Source: Batillaria attramentaria (lineage: Eukaryota > Mollusca > Gastropoda > Batillariidae). From it: a DNA stretch of 64,000 bases. The translations under genes were made by a program, and so were the position numbers. Under the pieces are notes generated by a model that searched no databases, had not been told where the DNA came from, and was given only the letters and a program-made list of their open reading frames with translations. The stretch spans positions 970,001 to 1,034,000 of the forward strand of contig JACVVK020000213.1 in assembly GCA_018292915.2 (NCBI GenBank). The letters run 5' to 3'. This document shows positions 52,143 through 63,329 of the stretch, one piece after another. How positions within the stretch are numbered: position 1 is the stretch's first letter; each line of letters starts with the position of its first letter.

Positions 52143-53085
52143 CAGGAACATACCTGCTTCGTTCGCACCTTTTCCTTCCGCGTTTTCCGTTCACCTGTCG
52201 CCACACTCGCCAACGCTTTGAAACTGATTAGTGAATTTCAACATGGCGGACACAGTTGCAGACGACACTGTGTACACGTCAATTTTTACCCGCTGGCTTG
52301 TATGTTCCCCTGAGGGCAAAAGCAGTACCGTCTTCGTGTCTGTTTCTTTTCACTACTTGTGATAGGGCCAGCTTGAACCGGTCCCTTCTTATCTCAATGT
52401 CACAATGACCATTTAATTCATTGCCTGAGGCGTCGACAGCTCTGCCCTACGGAGACTATCTCAGATATGCAGGGGGATAAAGTTCCATTGAGATAAGGGT
52501 GAGCGAGTTGAGTTTTTAGGGCTTAAAGCCGCGCAAGCCACAAAGACTAATTCGCGGCTGAGTGTGCCTGCACTACATGAAAAAAAAAAATGTAATGTTG
52601 GACAAAGGATGCAAACTGGTCTGCGGGGCAATATAAACCTAGGACATGCAGGAGACGCTGCACCTTCATGCTAATTTATCGAACTCCCGGTTACAAAAAG
52701 CATAGAAAACAATTAACAATTACAACTAGGTAAAACAGATAAATACTAAGCGCATATACAGCAAATATTGCAACTTATCTCCTAGGCGCAATAAACCAGT
52801 TCGCAGCATATGCCCATCACTTATTCCTAACCACTGGTAGTGCAGACGTGAGCGAGGGGTTAAAATGAAGAAATATCTACTCGCGTCCAGAAAAAAACGC
52901 AGAAGAGTTAAAACAGTTCACCCCAAACCGATTTTCGAGTCGAAATTAAATTTCTTCGACAATAATGTAGAACAATCATGTCTGCGTGTAATCAATGCAT
53001 TGAAGTTGCAAAAAAATGCAAAAACAAAGGTACCGGAAGCCGGAATGTCACATGGGGGTCAATCACTGCCATTGCACCAAGTTGG
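52143..53085. other. Intergenic sequence with a possible first exon
   Basis: An ATG at 52243 in good context (CAACATGG) opens 19 codons (MADTVADDTVYTSIFTRWL) before a possible donor CTT|GTATGT. A second copy of the 63-bp retroposon lies at 52498-52562. The rest shows no signature. Confidence 0.3.
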
Positions 53086-53097
53086 AAGTGTCTATTC
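53086..53097. repeat. Target site duplication of the RTE-like LINE, left copy
   Basis: AAGTGTCTATTC is repeated exactly at 56397-56408 on the other side of the element. Confidence 0.95.
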
Positions 53098-56000
53098 TAC
53101 TTACTTACTTACTTAGGCCCCTGGCTCCACGTGGAGCATAGGCCATCGACAACCCTTCGCCATCGCACTCTGTTCTGGGCTATTCTTGCCACTCCAGTCC
53201 AGTTGGTACCCTGCTTATATAACTCTGCCTCAGTGTCCCGCCTCCAGCTGTTGCGAGGCCGGCCTCTCTTCCTTTTCCCCTGTGGGTTCCATGTCAGGGC
53301 TTGGCGTGTGGTGCTGGATGTTGGCTTCCTGAGGGTGTGTCCAATCCAGCCCCACTTCCTCCGCAGGATCTGCTTGGCCGCTGGTTCCTGCCCTGCTCGC
53401 TCCCACAGCTCTTCGTTCCGGATCTTCTCTGGCCATCGGATGTTGAAGATGCGCCTCAGACAGGTGTTGAGAAATGTCTGGATCTTCTGCTGCATCGTCT
53501 TCGTTGTCCTCCATGTTTCGCATCCGTAGAGCAGAACCGACTTCACGTTGGAGTTGAAGATGCGAAGTTTGGTTCTTATGCTGACAACTTTGGATGCCCA
53601 GATGTTCTTCAGCATGACCATTGCTGCTCTTGCCTTGCCGATTCTGGCTGTGACGTCTCGGTCTGTGCCTCCCTGTCCATCAACCACACTCCCCAGGTAG
53701 ACAAAGGACTCTACCTCCCTGATGGACTCTCCACCGACTGTGACTGGTGTGTTGGCAGTGGTGTTGATCTTCATCAGCTCGGTTTTCCTCCTGTTGATCT
53801 TGAGCCCTGTTCCGGCTGATGTGGCTTCCAGGCATGTAGTCTTGTCCTGCATCTGGCTGTGGCTGTGAGACAGGAGCGCCAGGTCGTCCGCAAAGTCGAG
53901 GTCATCCAGCTGCGTCCAGAGTGTCCACTGTATCCCGTTTTTCCTGCCTGTTGTGGTGGTCTTCATGATCCAGTCGATGACCAGGAGGAAGAGGAACGGG
54001 GACAACAGGCATCCCTGGCGGACTCCGGTCTTCACCTCGAAGCTTTCTGACAACTGGCCGGCATGGGCAATCCTGCAGCTCATGTCTTTGTAGGTGCACT
54101 GAATCAGGGAGATGATCTTCCCGGGAACTCCATAGTGCCTTAGCAGCTTCCACAGCGCCTCTCTGTCTACACTGTCGAAGGCCTTCTCATAGTCTATGAA
54201 GTTGATGTAGAGGGGGGAGTTCCACTCCAGTGACTGCTCAACGATGATGCGTAGGCTGGCGATCTGGTCAGCGCAGGACCTGTTCCTGCGAAAGCCCGCC
54301 TGCTGGTCTCGGAGCATAGGGTCGACTGCCTCCCTCATCCTCTCCAGTAGAATTCTGTTGAGAACCTTGCCTGGCACTGACAGGAGCATGATCCCTCGGT
54401 AGTTGCTGCAGTCCCTGAGGTCCCCTTTCTTTGGCAGCTTGATGACGATCCCTTCTTTCCACTGGGCTGGCACCTCTTCCTTCTCCCAGATCTTGCTGAA
54501 TAGGCTGTGCAGCATGTTGACGGCTGTCTCTGTGTCTGCTTTGATGGCTTCTGCTGGTATCTCGTCCGGCCCTGCAGCTTTCCCATTTCTCAGTGTCATG
54601 ATGGCTTTCCTGATCTCCGCCTTAGAGGGCTTGTCGCAGTTGATGGGTAGTTCTGTCTCAGCTGGCGGGATGTCTGGTGGTGTTTCAGGGATGGGGCGAT
54701 TTAACAGCTCCCTGAAGTGTTCTGCCCATCGCTTCAGCTGTTCCTCAGTTGTTGTCAGTGGGTGCCCGTTCTTGTCCTTCACTGGTTTGTCTGTCTGCTG
54801 AAATTTGCCCGCGAGCTTCTTGGTCACCTGGTACAGGTCTTTTAGGTTCCCTTGTCCAGCTGCTTCCTCTGCTTGATTGGCCAGGTCGTCGATGTAGTCC
54901 CTCTTGTCCTTTCTGGTGCTCCTCTTCACTTCTCTGTCAGCTGCTGTGTATTCTTCCTGTGCCTTTGCCTTAGCTCTTCTTGTTCGGCTCGTGTTCAGTG
55001 CAGTTTTCTTCTTTTTCCTAACTTCCAGCTTCTGGATGGTATCAGCAGAGATCCATTCCTTGTGTTGGGTCTTTCTCTTGCCAAGGACCTCTTCGCATGT
55101 GTCGTGCCAGAGTTTCTTGCTGTGATCCCACTGTGTCTCGATATCCATTCCACTGTCTTCTATCAGGTCTTGCAGTGGCTGGAACCTGTTGGAAAGGCTG
55201 ATCCGGAATGCTGCTTGTGTCTCTGTGTTCCTGAGTAGGCCAACGTTGTACCTGGTCCGTGTGTTGTTGGCGTTGGTGTGTCTCTTAAGCCGAAGTCTCA
55301 GTGTTGTTGCAAGAAGGTGGTGGTCTGATGATACATCGGCACCCCTCATCACGCGCACATCTCGCCACGATCTCCTGAACTTCCGGCTGATGCAGATGTG
55401 ATCAATCTGGTTCTCCGTGACATGGTCCGGCGATCTCCATGTGGCCTTGTGGATGCGCTTGTGTGTGAAGATGCTGCCTCCTATCACTAGCTGGTTCAGG
55501 GCACAAAAGTCTGCAAAGCGCTCGCCATTTTCGTTCATCTGTCCCAGTCCGTGTGTTCCCATGGTGTTCTCATAGCCTGTGTTGTCTGATCCAATCTTGG
55601 CGTTGAAGTCTCCCATAAGTATGGTCATGTCCTTGGCTCCTCCTCTATCTATCACTGTCTGCAGTTGTTGGTAGAAGTCATCTTTTTTCTCCTCTTCCGC
55701 ATCATTGGTGGGAGCGTAGCACTGGATGATGTTTAGCTTGATGTCTTTCTTCTTGGTGATGAATTTGGCTGTGATGATGCGGGAGTTGACAGGTTCCCAG
55801 CCGATGAGTGCCCGCTGTGCCTCCGGTGCCAGCATCAGGGCCACGCCCTCAGTGTGGGGGGCTCCATCCTCTGTGTGTCCCGAGTACAGCAATTGCTCTC
55901 CCGATGAAAATCTCAGCTGTCCTGTCTGTAGCCACCTTGTTTCACTCAGTCCCAGTACTCCTATCTTGTAGTTCTTCATCTCTCTTGCTACTTGTGTGGT

Positions 56001-56396
56001 CCTTCCTACTTCATACATAGTCCTGATGTTCCATGTGGCTACTCTCGTCGTTGTCCTGGGTGTTAGAAGGGGGGTCGGCCTTGCAGCTTCCTTTCGGCTT
56101 TCACTGCAATGCGTCATAGGTCTCCGGGATGGAGACCCTTCCTTGCCCAGGTGAATGTTTTGGTTTGTTGCTGTCGATGCTTCTGTAACGTTATGTTTTT
56201 TACAGGTAGGGCTGTTAACCCTACGCAAACCCGTTTAGCCTCTTGGAGAGGTGGTCCACATTCGTCTGACCTCTACCCTTCGACCTGTCCAGCTTGGGTG
56301 ACCCTGCCAGGAGCACGTGCTCCCGCTGGCGTAGCTCTCTGGGTCATTGAGGTACACAAGCCACTACCCCACGACAAGGGTTGGACCATGTAGGGA
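53098..56396 (-). mobile_element. Full-length RTE-like non-LTR retrotransposon
   Basis: A 3.3-kb element in minus orientation, bounded by the 12-bp direct repeat AAGTGTCTATTC (53086-53097 and 56397-56408). It has a 5' UTR of about 280 bases, one long ORF, and practically no 3' UTR: the stop codon is the first TAA of a (TAAG)n tail (53098-53113). Short TSDs and a simple-repeat tail fit RTE-type elements. The intact ORF and perfect TSD indicate a recent insertion. It landed in the 3' end of a Tc1-like transposon relic (56409-56660). Confidence 0.93.
53109..56117 (-). CDS. RTE-like LINE ORF: AP endonuclease + reverse transcriptase
   Basis: An uninterrupted frame of 1002 residues from the ATG at 56117. 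The frame is also open upstream to 56228, but without an ATG. An APE-type endonuclease occupies about residues 25-250: ATWNIRTM (residues 28-35), SETRW, MGDFNAKIG, QIDHICIS, SSDHHLL. A basic linker follows, then the reverse transcriptase at about 500-770: GPDEIPAEA, QAGFRRNRSCADQI, YEKAFDSVDR, GVRQGCLLSP, and the catalytic FADD at 742-745. The C-terminal part has LLYGCETW, WGWIGHTLRK and GKRKRGRPRNSWRRD. No stop or frameshift was found, so it may encode an active enzyme. Similar ORFs are often mislabelled craniofacial development protein 2 in genome annotations. Confidence 0.95.
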   Translation of the reverse strand: MTHCSESRKEAARPTPLLTPRTTTRVATWNIRTMYEVGRTTQVAREMKNYKIGVLGLSETRWLQTGQLRFSSGEQLLYSGHTEDGAPHTEGVALMLAPEAQRALIGWEPVNSRIITAKFITKKKDIKLNIIQCYAPTNDAEEEKKDDFYQQLQTVIDRGGAKDMTILMGDFNAKIGSDNTGYENTMGTHGLGQMNENGERFADFCALNQLVIGGSIFTHKRIHKATWRSPDHVTENQIDHICISRKFRRSWRDVRVMRGADVSSDHHLLATTLRLRLKRHTNANNTRTRYNVGLLRNTETQAAFRISLSNRFQPLQDLIEDSGMDIETQWDHSKKLWHDTCEEVLGKRKTQHKEWISADTIQKLEVRKKKKTALNTSRTRRAKAKAQEEYTAADREVKRSTRKDKRDYIDDLANQAEEAAGQGNLKDLYQVTKKLAGKFQQTDKPVKDKNGHPLTTTEEQLKRWAEHFRELLNRPIPETPPDIPPAETELPINCDKPSKAEIRKAIMTLRNGKAAGPDEIPAEAIKADTETAVNMLHSLFSKIWEKEEVPAQWKEGIVIKLPKKGDLRDCSNYRGIMLLSVPGKVLNRILLERMREAVDPMLRDQQAGFRRNRSCADQIASLRIIVEQSLEWNSPLYINFIDYEKAFDSVDREALWKLLRHYGVPGKIISLIQCTYKDMSCRIAHAGQLSESFEVKTGVRQGCLLSPFLFLLVIDWIMKTTTTGRKNGIQWTLWTQLDDLDFADDLALLSHSHSQMQDKTTCLEATSAGTGLKINRRKTELMKINTTANTPVTVGGESIREVESFVYLGSVVDGQGGTDRDVTARIGKARAAMVMLKNIWASKVVSIRTKLRIFNSNVKSVLLYGCETWRTTKTMQQKIQTFLNTCLRRIFNIRWPEKIRNEELWERAGQEPAAKQILRRKWGWIGHTLRKPTSSTTRQALTWNPQGKRKRGRPRNSWRRDTEAELYKQGTNWTGVARIAQNRVRWRRVVDGLCSTWSQGPK

Positions 56397-56408
56397 AAGT
56401 GTCTATTC

Positions 56409-56660
56409 AGTCCTCGTTTTTTCAATACCTGGTGTGCCCACCATTCGCAGCAAGGCAATGCTGTAAGCGCCGAGGCATGGACATCACGAGGCGACGGATC
56501 TCCTGCTGCGGGATGTTGTTCCAGTGGTACTGGAGGGCGGCAATCAGGTCACCCCTGGTCTGGGCTCTAGGGACGTGGTGGTCGATTCTCCTGCCCAGTT
56601 TGTCCCAGAGATGCTCAATACAATTCATGTCAGGGGACATGGCAGGCCAGACTGCATGAC
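56409..56660 (-). pseudogene. Tc1-like transposase, C-terminal remnant
   Basis: The minus-strand frame from about 56652 to the stop at 56422 reads WPAMSPDMNCIEHLWDKLG, then QYHWNNIPQQEIRRLVMSM and GGHTRY. This is the last third of a Tc1/mariner-family transposase, including the WPAxSPDxNxIEHLW block with the catalytic-region E. The upstream part is replaced by unrelated C/A-rich sequence, so the gene is dead. Confidence 0.88.
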
Positions 56661-57466
56661 GGTTGCAGGCCACCATCTTCCACATCCGCGTCCAAACCAC
56701 CCTCATCCACACATACGCACACACCATTCACATCCACATCCGCATCTGCACCCACATCATCCTTATCACACCTCACATACCCTGCACCAAAACCACGACA
56801 CCCATACACAACACCCACATACGCCACACCAAACAGATCACACAGACCACTCTTACCTTCACCACACTGCAGAAAAACGTTACTTCCAAACCCAGCCACA
56901 CACTGACCCATACAGACGCCCACGCACACCACTTCTACAGACACCTAACAAACCAACACACTCACACTGATAAACACTAACCAACACACGTACACCGATA
57001 CACACATCTTTCATACTCATTTTCATTCTCATCTCCATCTTCATAAGAAATAAATTCATCGCTCCACTATAAGTATTCCTCTTTTCACTAAGTTGTTCGT
57101 TGGTTTGTTGGTTATAATACTTTTATTATTCCTTTTCTCTCTCCCCCCCCCCCCCAACAAAAAGAAAAAAAAAATATATGGATGGGGTTACTGGGTAAAG
57201 TCGATGTCTTCTTTCCATAAACAAATAGACGGTTACCAAAAACACGCGGGAAAGAGGAAACGGTGTTCGGACATGCGCACAGCGCGAAATTCCTAGGGAT
57301 GCCCGGGAATTCCACACACAGGAATGCATGACGTCATTGCACTGGCCGGCAGGCTTTTGACTCCGTTGTCTCGACCAGTGTCTCGGTCCATGAATAAGAA
57401 ACTGGCGGCGACTTAGGCTAAAGCCAACTAAGTCAAAAGCCATGACTCAACGCCAGCCTTCGGTTA
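56661..57466. other. CA/CCA-rich intergenic sequence
   Basis: Irregular CACA, CCACA and ACACC sequence (56690-57010) with long but compositionally biased frames, then a T/C-rich stretch. No gene is recognised. Confidence 0.5.
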
Positions 57467-57830
57467 GGGCCCTCTCACACTAGCGTAATGCCCCGCGCGC
57501 AACGCTTGGCACATCGAGCGTGCGTGTCGCTACCCACGTCGCACGCGCGTGATTGTACTCACACTAGCGTGACGCAGACAGCTACAAAAGTTTTTACAAG
57601 ATGGCGTCGTACGGATCATCCGAAGAAGATGAAGTTCCCCTGCCAGGCTTATACTCGTTTCTGATTGGCTGACAGCAATAATTTACGCGCGTCATTGTCG
57701 CAAGAATAGAACATTTTCCATCAGCCCGCGACAGAGATTTTCGTTGCGGACGAGACGCGCAGCAAATGTTTGTCGTCAAACGACAATCGATGTTTACGGC
57801 CGAAAAGCAAGCCTCAGGGACGCAGATTTC
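57467..57830 (+). mobile_element. Harbinger-like element, left end with start of an ORF
   Basis: TTA at 57464-57466 precedes GGGCCCTCTCACACTAGCG, a Harbinger-type terminus. At 57601 an ATG in ACAAGATGGCG opens MASYGSSEEDEVPLPGLY before a stop. I could not find the matching right end, so the element is truncated or its end is diverged. Confidence 0.55.
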
Positions 57831-57839
57831 AAGTCGGGA

Positions 57840-58315
57840 TTAATCCGTTAGTTTCGTATTCAACTTTTTTTTTTTTTTTTTTTTTAAATAAGGATTGGAA
57901 AAGTAAGGATAATTGTGTGGTACGATTTGCCATCCGTTAGTTTCGTCTTCCTTTCAATTTTTTTTTAAATTAGGGAACTGATTGGAAAAGCAAGGATGAT
58001 TGTGTGGTTCGCTTTGCCATCCGTTAGTTTCGTTTCGTTTCAACTTTTTTTTTTTTTTTTTTTTGAATAAGGGAACCGATCGGAAAAGTAAGGATAGTTG
58101 TGTGGTACGATTTGCAAATCGATAGTTTCGTTTTCCTTTTAACTTTTTTTTTTTTTAAATAAGGCAATCGATTGGAAAAATAAGGATGGTTGTATGGTAC
58201 GATTTGCCATCCGTTAGTTTCGGTTTTTTTTTAGTTTTTTTTTAAAGGGAATCGATTAGAAAAGTAAAGATTGTGTGATACCATTTGCCAGCCGTTAGTT
58301 TCGTCTTCCTTTCAA
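57840..58315 (+). repeat. About six tandem copies of an 81-98-bp unit
   Basis: Units contain CCATCCGTTAGTTTCGT, a T-run, AARGGAATCGATTGGAAAAG and GGATNRTTGTGTGGTACGATTTG. Anchors fall at about 57842, 57930, 58017, 58115, 58208 and 58289. The length variation is mostly in the T-run. Confidence 0.85.
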
Positions 58316-58797
58316 CTAAGTATAATTTTGCAACTCAAAACCGCACTTTCCCCCACATACGACAAAACGGGCCATGAGTCTATAGGCCCTACAATTCGAA
58401 CCAATAAACTTCGAAAGCAGACAAGCAACTCACCCATTTCAAATACTGAAGGTCAGGGAACGCAGAAGAAGAAGAAGACGGAAGGAGACTGAAGACTGCA
58501 CTTGAAAACGAAGGAATCCGGCAACAAATGATTTTGGCGAATGAGAAATACCACGAAAACCTCAAGAATTTAACTTCGCCTTGGACCAAAGAAAGTTGCG
58601 TGGCCCCTCCCACAAGCCCCTCCCCCCAACAAATCCATCCCGTGTCAAGACAGAGGTGCTGAAAGCTTTAACAGGCCAAAACAATAGACCAAACACAATC
58701 CCGCAGGGGGTAACACGCATTTCAACAGAGGCGGCGCCACAAAAAGACTAGACACTGGGAATTAGCCGCTCAAGCGGCTTAACTCGGCTGCCCGCCA

Positions 58798-59079
58798 GGG
58801 CCCGTATGTAATAGTCGAGGTTAGGGCTTTTAGCCCTGGGTTAGAGTCTAATCTCGAATTAAACTACCTCTAGGGTTAAATTTTCTGTTGTTTTTTTTTG
58901 TTTGTTTTAAATCAAGAAGCGGGCCCATTCCAGCAAGGTGCCTGAGCCGTTATGGGTTTTTTTTTCTCCCTTTGCTTCCTTTTTAAAAATTTAATTTTGC
59001 TTTTGGGTTTCTTTTGTCCTTGTCTGGGTTAGGCCCGTAGCCGTCGGTTAAATTAACCTCGACTTTTACATACGGGCCC
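58798..59079. mobile_element. MITE with GGGCCCGTATGTA termini, copy 2
   Basis: It begins GGGCCCGTATGTAATAGTCG and ends TTTTACATACGGGCCC. The interior (GAGTCTAA, ATTTAAAAC/GTTTTAAAT, GGTGCCTGAGCC/AGACACC) matches 46550-46821 in inverse orientation. Confidence 0.82.
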
Positions 59080-59152
59080 AGGTGTGTACCCGCTTAGTCC
59101 GACTATGTGACAACTATGGAAGGGGCGGGCAAAAAAAAAACACACAAAAAAA

Positions 59153-59156
<4 letters not shown>

Positions 59157-59192
<36 letters not shown>
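59157..59192. repeat. (CA)n microsatellite
   Basis: A short CA run, one unit from the end of the preceding MITE region. Confidence 0.9.
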
Positions 59193-59195
<3 letters not shown>

Positions 59196-60232
59196 CAATA
59201 AGCATTTTAGTAATAACAGGGAAAAATCTACCCGCCAGTGCGATATCTGAGGTCAAAATGTACGTACAGCTGCTCATTTGAACCGTTTTCATGTGACCGT
59301 AAGCATTTTGAAAGTCTCAATAACTTTGGGTAACCTTTCGTGTTATTTTGAGGGTTGTATGCACCTTTAACTTTACCAGCAAGATTATCAGAAACATTTC
59401 TTTAAAGGAAACTGGGAAAAAATCTACAACTTCATAAACAAATCAAAGGACACCCCTTTCTTGAAACAACAACCACAAACAAACAAACAGACCTCCCTGC
59501 CCCCCCCCCCCCACCCCCCCCCCAAAAAGAAATAATTAAAATAGATAAAATAAGATAAAATAAAGTAAAGAAAAAAGAAGAAGAAACAATAGAATTAAAA
59601 CGAAAAAAAAAACCTCAATAAAATAACAAAATAAAACGACTTCCGGTTTTGACAATCCTCGTACACCAATGCCATCTCTGCTTAACTGTAGTTACATGTA
59701 CTTCCAAATACTGTCCTTGCTTGCTACGCCTCTGAAGAACTGAAACAGTTTGTGGGCTGCTGCTTCTTCTTAATTTACATTTTTAACGTCCCTGCCGCTC
59801 AGTCTGGGAGATATTGAGACATATTTAAGGATTTTTTTTCCTAATCGGCGATAAAGCCTCATTTTATTTTCAAAATTTGTATTCCTAAAGTTTGTGTAAC
59901 TTATTTTATTTATTTACTGATTTCTTTTACAGTGTATTTTGTTTTAATGTCTTCTTAACCACCACAATCGGTCCTATCTTTACATATCTTTGTGGGCTGT
60001 TGCGATTGTTGGCCTTTTCATGCGTACACCGTGATAGAACAGATGCTTCCACTTTTCTCGGTTTGGTTTTTCTTGGAGTTTAAGGTCCCTGCCACCTAAG
60101 TGATTGGGGAGACTTTTCTCGGCTTTTCTTTCCTCTGTCTTGGACGACAGATGGAGAGATTTAGTGTCAAACTGGGTTAGGTGAGACAAACTTCAGACTC
60201 CATTTGTTACCTTCAGGGTAAGACCTGAGACC
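59193..60232. other. AT-rich intergenic sequence
   Basis: C-runs and A-rich tracts at 59500-59630; otherwise unremarkable. No gene is recognised. Confidence 0.4.
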
Positions 60233-60934
60233 TGTTGCCTAAGGCGAGAGCTGGCGAGATCTTGCAAGAATACGCGAGTGTGCGCGTTGCGTACCATTTC
60301 TTGCTCGCTAGTCTTTGTAAGAAGACGCGAGCACGCCGGATCATGGATTGCGCGCTAGTTTCAAGATGGCCGAACGTCAATTCGTGATTCTCGGATTCTC
60401 TCTTTCCAGTGGACATTCTTTTTTTAACGCAAGGGTTTTGCGAACGACCTGGCATGAAATGCAGATAGGTATTGTGCTGATATGTCTTTGCTTCTATTTC
60501 GCCTTTTTTGGCCTGAAATAAGTGTATAGTCAAGTTAAGAGAATCCGATGTCTGATGGTCAGGATCATGGACTGATGGAGATGTATAGCCTCCCATGTGG
60601 TCCCCCCCCCCCCCCGACCAAAAAAGCCTGTTTCGTTATCATGTGGAGCTGCAATGATTTAACGATTGAACTGCATAACTTTTCAGAGGCGTTCCTCTTT
60701 TTGTGTTTTTCTTTCTTTCTTTTTTTTTCTTTTTTTTTTTCAGCCGGTAATTACGGAGTGCAGGTAATCCTTTTCGCTGAGCTCTAATAGTAATATTTTC
60801 TTCAGCAGCTCTCGTCTCTCGCACGTGGAAGCCATTTTGAATTTCTCGCTTGCCAATTGGCCGTTGCATGGTTGCTCTCGCCAGTCTCGCCTCACTCGCG
60901 AGTCAGACTCGCCGAGCGAGAATGTTAGGCAACA
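60233..60934. mobile_element. Putative MITE with TGTTGCCTAA termini
   Basis: TGTTGCCTAA at 60233-60242 and its inverse TTAGGCAACA at 60925-60934 bound about 700 bases. GCGAG/CTCGC words are concentrated near both ends. Inside, CAAGATGGCCGAACGTC at 60362 resembles the ORF start of the 57467 element. No transposase is seen. Confidence 0.55.
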
Positions 60935-61910
60935 CGCCCCTGACTACACCGAGTAGACGAGACGTCTCACCCTTCTCTTGTGTATGCGTGCAGGTCTCGT
61001 TCCTTCTTTTGTTTGTGATGACACGTTAGCAGGTCTAGTGTCGGCCTGGCCACGGTCACGCCAACTACCGTCCACCCAAGTGTGAGCTATGAATACCTTC
61101 ATTAGCCATGTCTCTTCTGAGCCGGTTGCGATGGCCATGTTGTCAATGCAGTGTGCGCTGAAGCGGTGCGGATTAAATTTGGACCTGTGAACCGGTGAGG
61201 AGAAGGCACTTGGCACGTGGAAATGGACGGTTGCGTGGAGTGGCGTGGTTCTTGTGTTGTGAACAGGTGAGACGGATTAGGCGAGGTGGGAGACTGGGGG
61301 TTGGGATAGGGTGGCGGAGAGGGGAGGGAATAGGGGAGTGGGGAGGGGGTGGTGAGCCGAGGGAATGGTTGGGCGAAGGGATGCTGACTGAGTAACGGTC
61401 ATTTTGAAGGGGTAGGTGCCGGACTGTCCAAATACTGCAAGATATGCGAAGAATGTGTGTGTGTGAACTATGAACTATGAAGATACCATATATACTCACT
61501 CAGTGAAGACAATCTTTAATACTATTCTTTTCAAAATAGTTTTTAAAAAATTTTTTTTTGGAAACCGCTTGCAGCATTAATATAACTCAACTGTATAAGC
61601 TGAAAGTTCCAGTATGTTTCGCGAAACCATTTTTCTTTAATTTCCCAAAGTTTTACACAGTTTCGTCGACAGGTCTCTTTGGGGTGATTTTTTTTTAAAT
61701 CATGGGTAAAATCATGATTTTGAAAAGATTTCTTTATTGCCGTTACAATAAACGGGGAAGCCTAGCGGGGAAGGCCCGCGCCTTGCGTGATAGTGGTTTC
61801 AAGTGGCTACTAGTGGTGTGCAGTGGCTTGTTCTTTTTAACAAGTCTTTAGATATATTCAGGGGCTTGTCGGGATTGGGCTATGAAGGGTTAAAAAGGTG
61901 ATAGAAAAGA
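60935..61910. other. Non-coding, no gene recognised
   Basis: It includes a G-rich purine stretch at 61265-61380 and AT-rich sequence after 61500. I find no exon with support. Confidence 0.4.
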
Positions 61911-61916
61911 AGGTGA

Positions 61917-62070
61917 AAGTGGTAGAGCGTTGCACTTTCAATGCTCGGGTCGTGAGTTCGAATCCCGATTGGGACCAGATATTTGCGCTGGCCTTTTTAT
62001 CGTTGCCCCGTCTTTTTGTCTCATCCATACACGGTGGAAAAAAGACGTTAAACTCCCACCACCCACCCCC
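61917..62070 (+). mobile_element. SINE family 1, 5' end truncated
   Basis: It starts at GTGGTAGAGCGTTGCACTTTC and keeps box B (GAGTTCGAATC) and the TTGCGCTGGCC body. The middle is altered (TCTTTTTGTCTCATCC) and it ends GACGTTAAACTCCC. Confidence 0.82.
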
Positions 62071-62382
62071 GTGTACAAGCACCCATTCATTTGCCCGATC
62101 AAGATACTGAAGTGAACTGAACTGAACTTAGCGTCCTTTCTGTATCAATAAATGACATCCATTGACTTGAATATTGGGCGGTTTTGGCTGGTCTCCATGA
62201 TAAATTGAATGTAAGCAGCTGGGGCTGAAGTTTCTCTGGTCGTTGCTAGCATCATACACACATGCACTCTGGATGGATTGAGAACTACGGACGGAGTTAA
62301 CTGTTAAGTTTGCAACAGCCGGGCACAGCTACTACACAAACCCTGTTGTGCAACCGCCCGCTAACCGCACTGTTTTTACCCG

Positions 62383-62384
<2 letters not shown>

Positions 62385-62456
<72 letters not shown>
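62385..62456. repeat. (GT)n microsatellite
   Basis: A pure GT run of about 70 bases. Confidence 0.95.
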
Positions 62457-62460
<4 letters not shown>

Positions 62461-62591
62461 ATAATAATAATAATAATATTGTTTATTCGGTTTTTGCAGG
62501 CCATTCGGCCCATATGAATATCGTTGCCCTGTCTGTGATATCACCCGAGTGTGGTGGAAAAGGACGTTAAACCCCCCAAACACCCACTCAC

Positions 62592-62592
<1 letters not shown>
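62457..62592. mobile_element. LINE/SINE 3' end joined to a SINE family 1 tail
   Basis: 62457-62513 is (ATT)n plus the same 3' end as 50735 (minus orientation). 62519-62592 is only the last part of SINE family 1 (GTTGCCCTGTCTGTGATATC ... GGACGTTAAACC). Confidence 0.7.
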
Positions 62593-62594
<2 letters not shown>

Positions 62595-62658
<64 letters not shown>

Positions 62659-62659
62659 A

Positions 62660-62703
<44 letters not shown>

Positions 62704-62710
62704 CACGTGA

Positions 62711-62753
<43 letters not shown>
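62595..62753. repeat. (GT)n-(GA)n compound microsatellite
   Basis: Three GT runs split by TTTTCAAGTGA and ACACGTGAT, then a GA run, followed by ACTTTATTTTGG, a retroposon 3'-end-like motif on the minus strand. Confidence 0.9.
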
Positions 62754-62964
62754 TACCGAAACTTTATTTTGGAAGGATAAACGATTGAGTTACACAACCT
62801 CTGTTAAACGGGCTTCGCTGAGCCAACTTATGTCTTGAGGTGTTTTACGTATTTCAATGTTTGAATAAAAACGTCACCCGTGTTTCTTAAACTGCACATG
62901 AGTGCTTTAAGCCCGAAGCCGGTAACAGCAAACATAGGGCTTTTTCGTGTCAAGTTTCGCGTGT

Positions 62965-63329
62965 TGTATAGGCGCTTTACCCAATTCCATGAATCGGCTC
63001 AAAGCACCGCGAACTGAACCCAGCACGCACGCTCACGTGAATCACGCATTCTCTCACACACCGGCCATAAACACATTACAATCACATGGTGCGAAGTGTC
63101 AGCTCAGCTATTTAAATTTCGGAGTTTAGAATTGCATTTTTTTTTCAAATTTGGTGGGCTGAACATTTCCAAAGCAGAGGGGGAGGAAGCCGGAGTACCC
63201 GGAGAGAACCCCCGACGATCGGCCCGAATGAACGGTGCCACATACGAGAAGGGGGGAAAAAAAGTGGAACTCGAACCCCTTACCTCTCGCATTGGTGACA
63301 AGTCTCTTAATCAATAGACCACCGGCCCC
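62965..63329 (-). mobile_element. SINE family 2, nearly full length
   Basis: On the minus strand a GGGGCCGGTGGTCTATTGAT head with box B GGTTCGAGTTCC, then the same body as 8835-9231, ending with CGCGGTGCTTTGAGCCGATTC. Confidence 0.88.

Noticed and set aside
53230..55401. Plus-strand and alternative-frame ORFs of 60-180 codons over the LINE
   Set aside because: They are shadows of the intact minus-strand ORF, which carries all the domain motifs.
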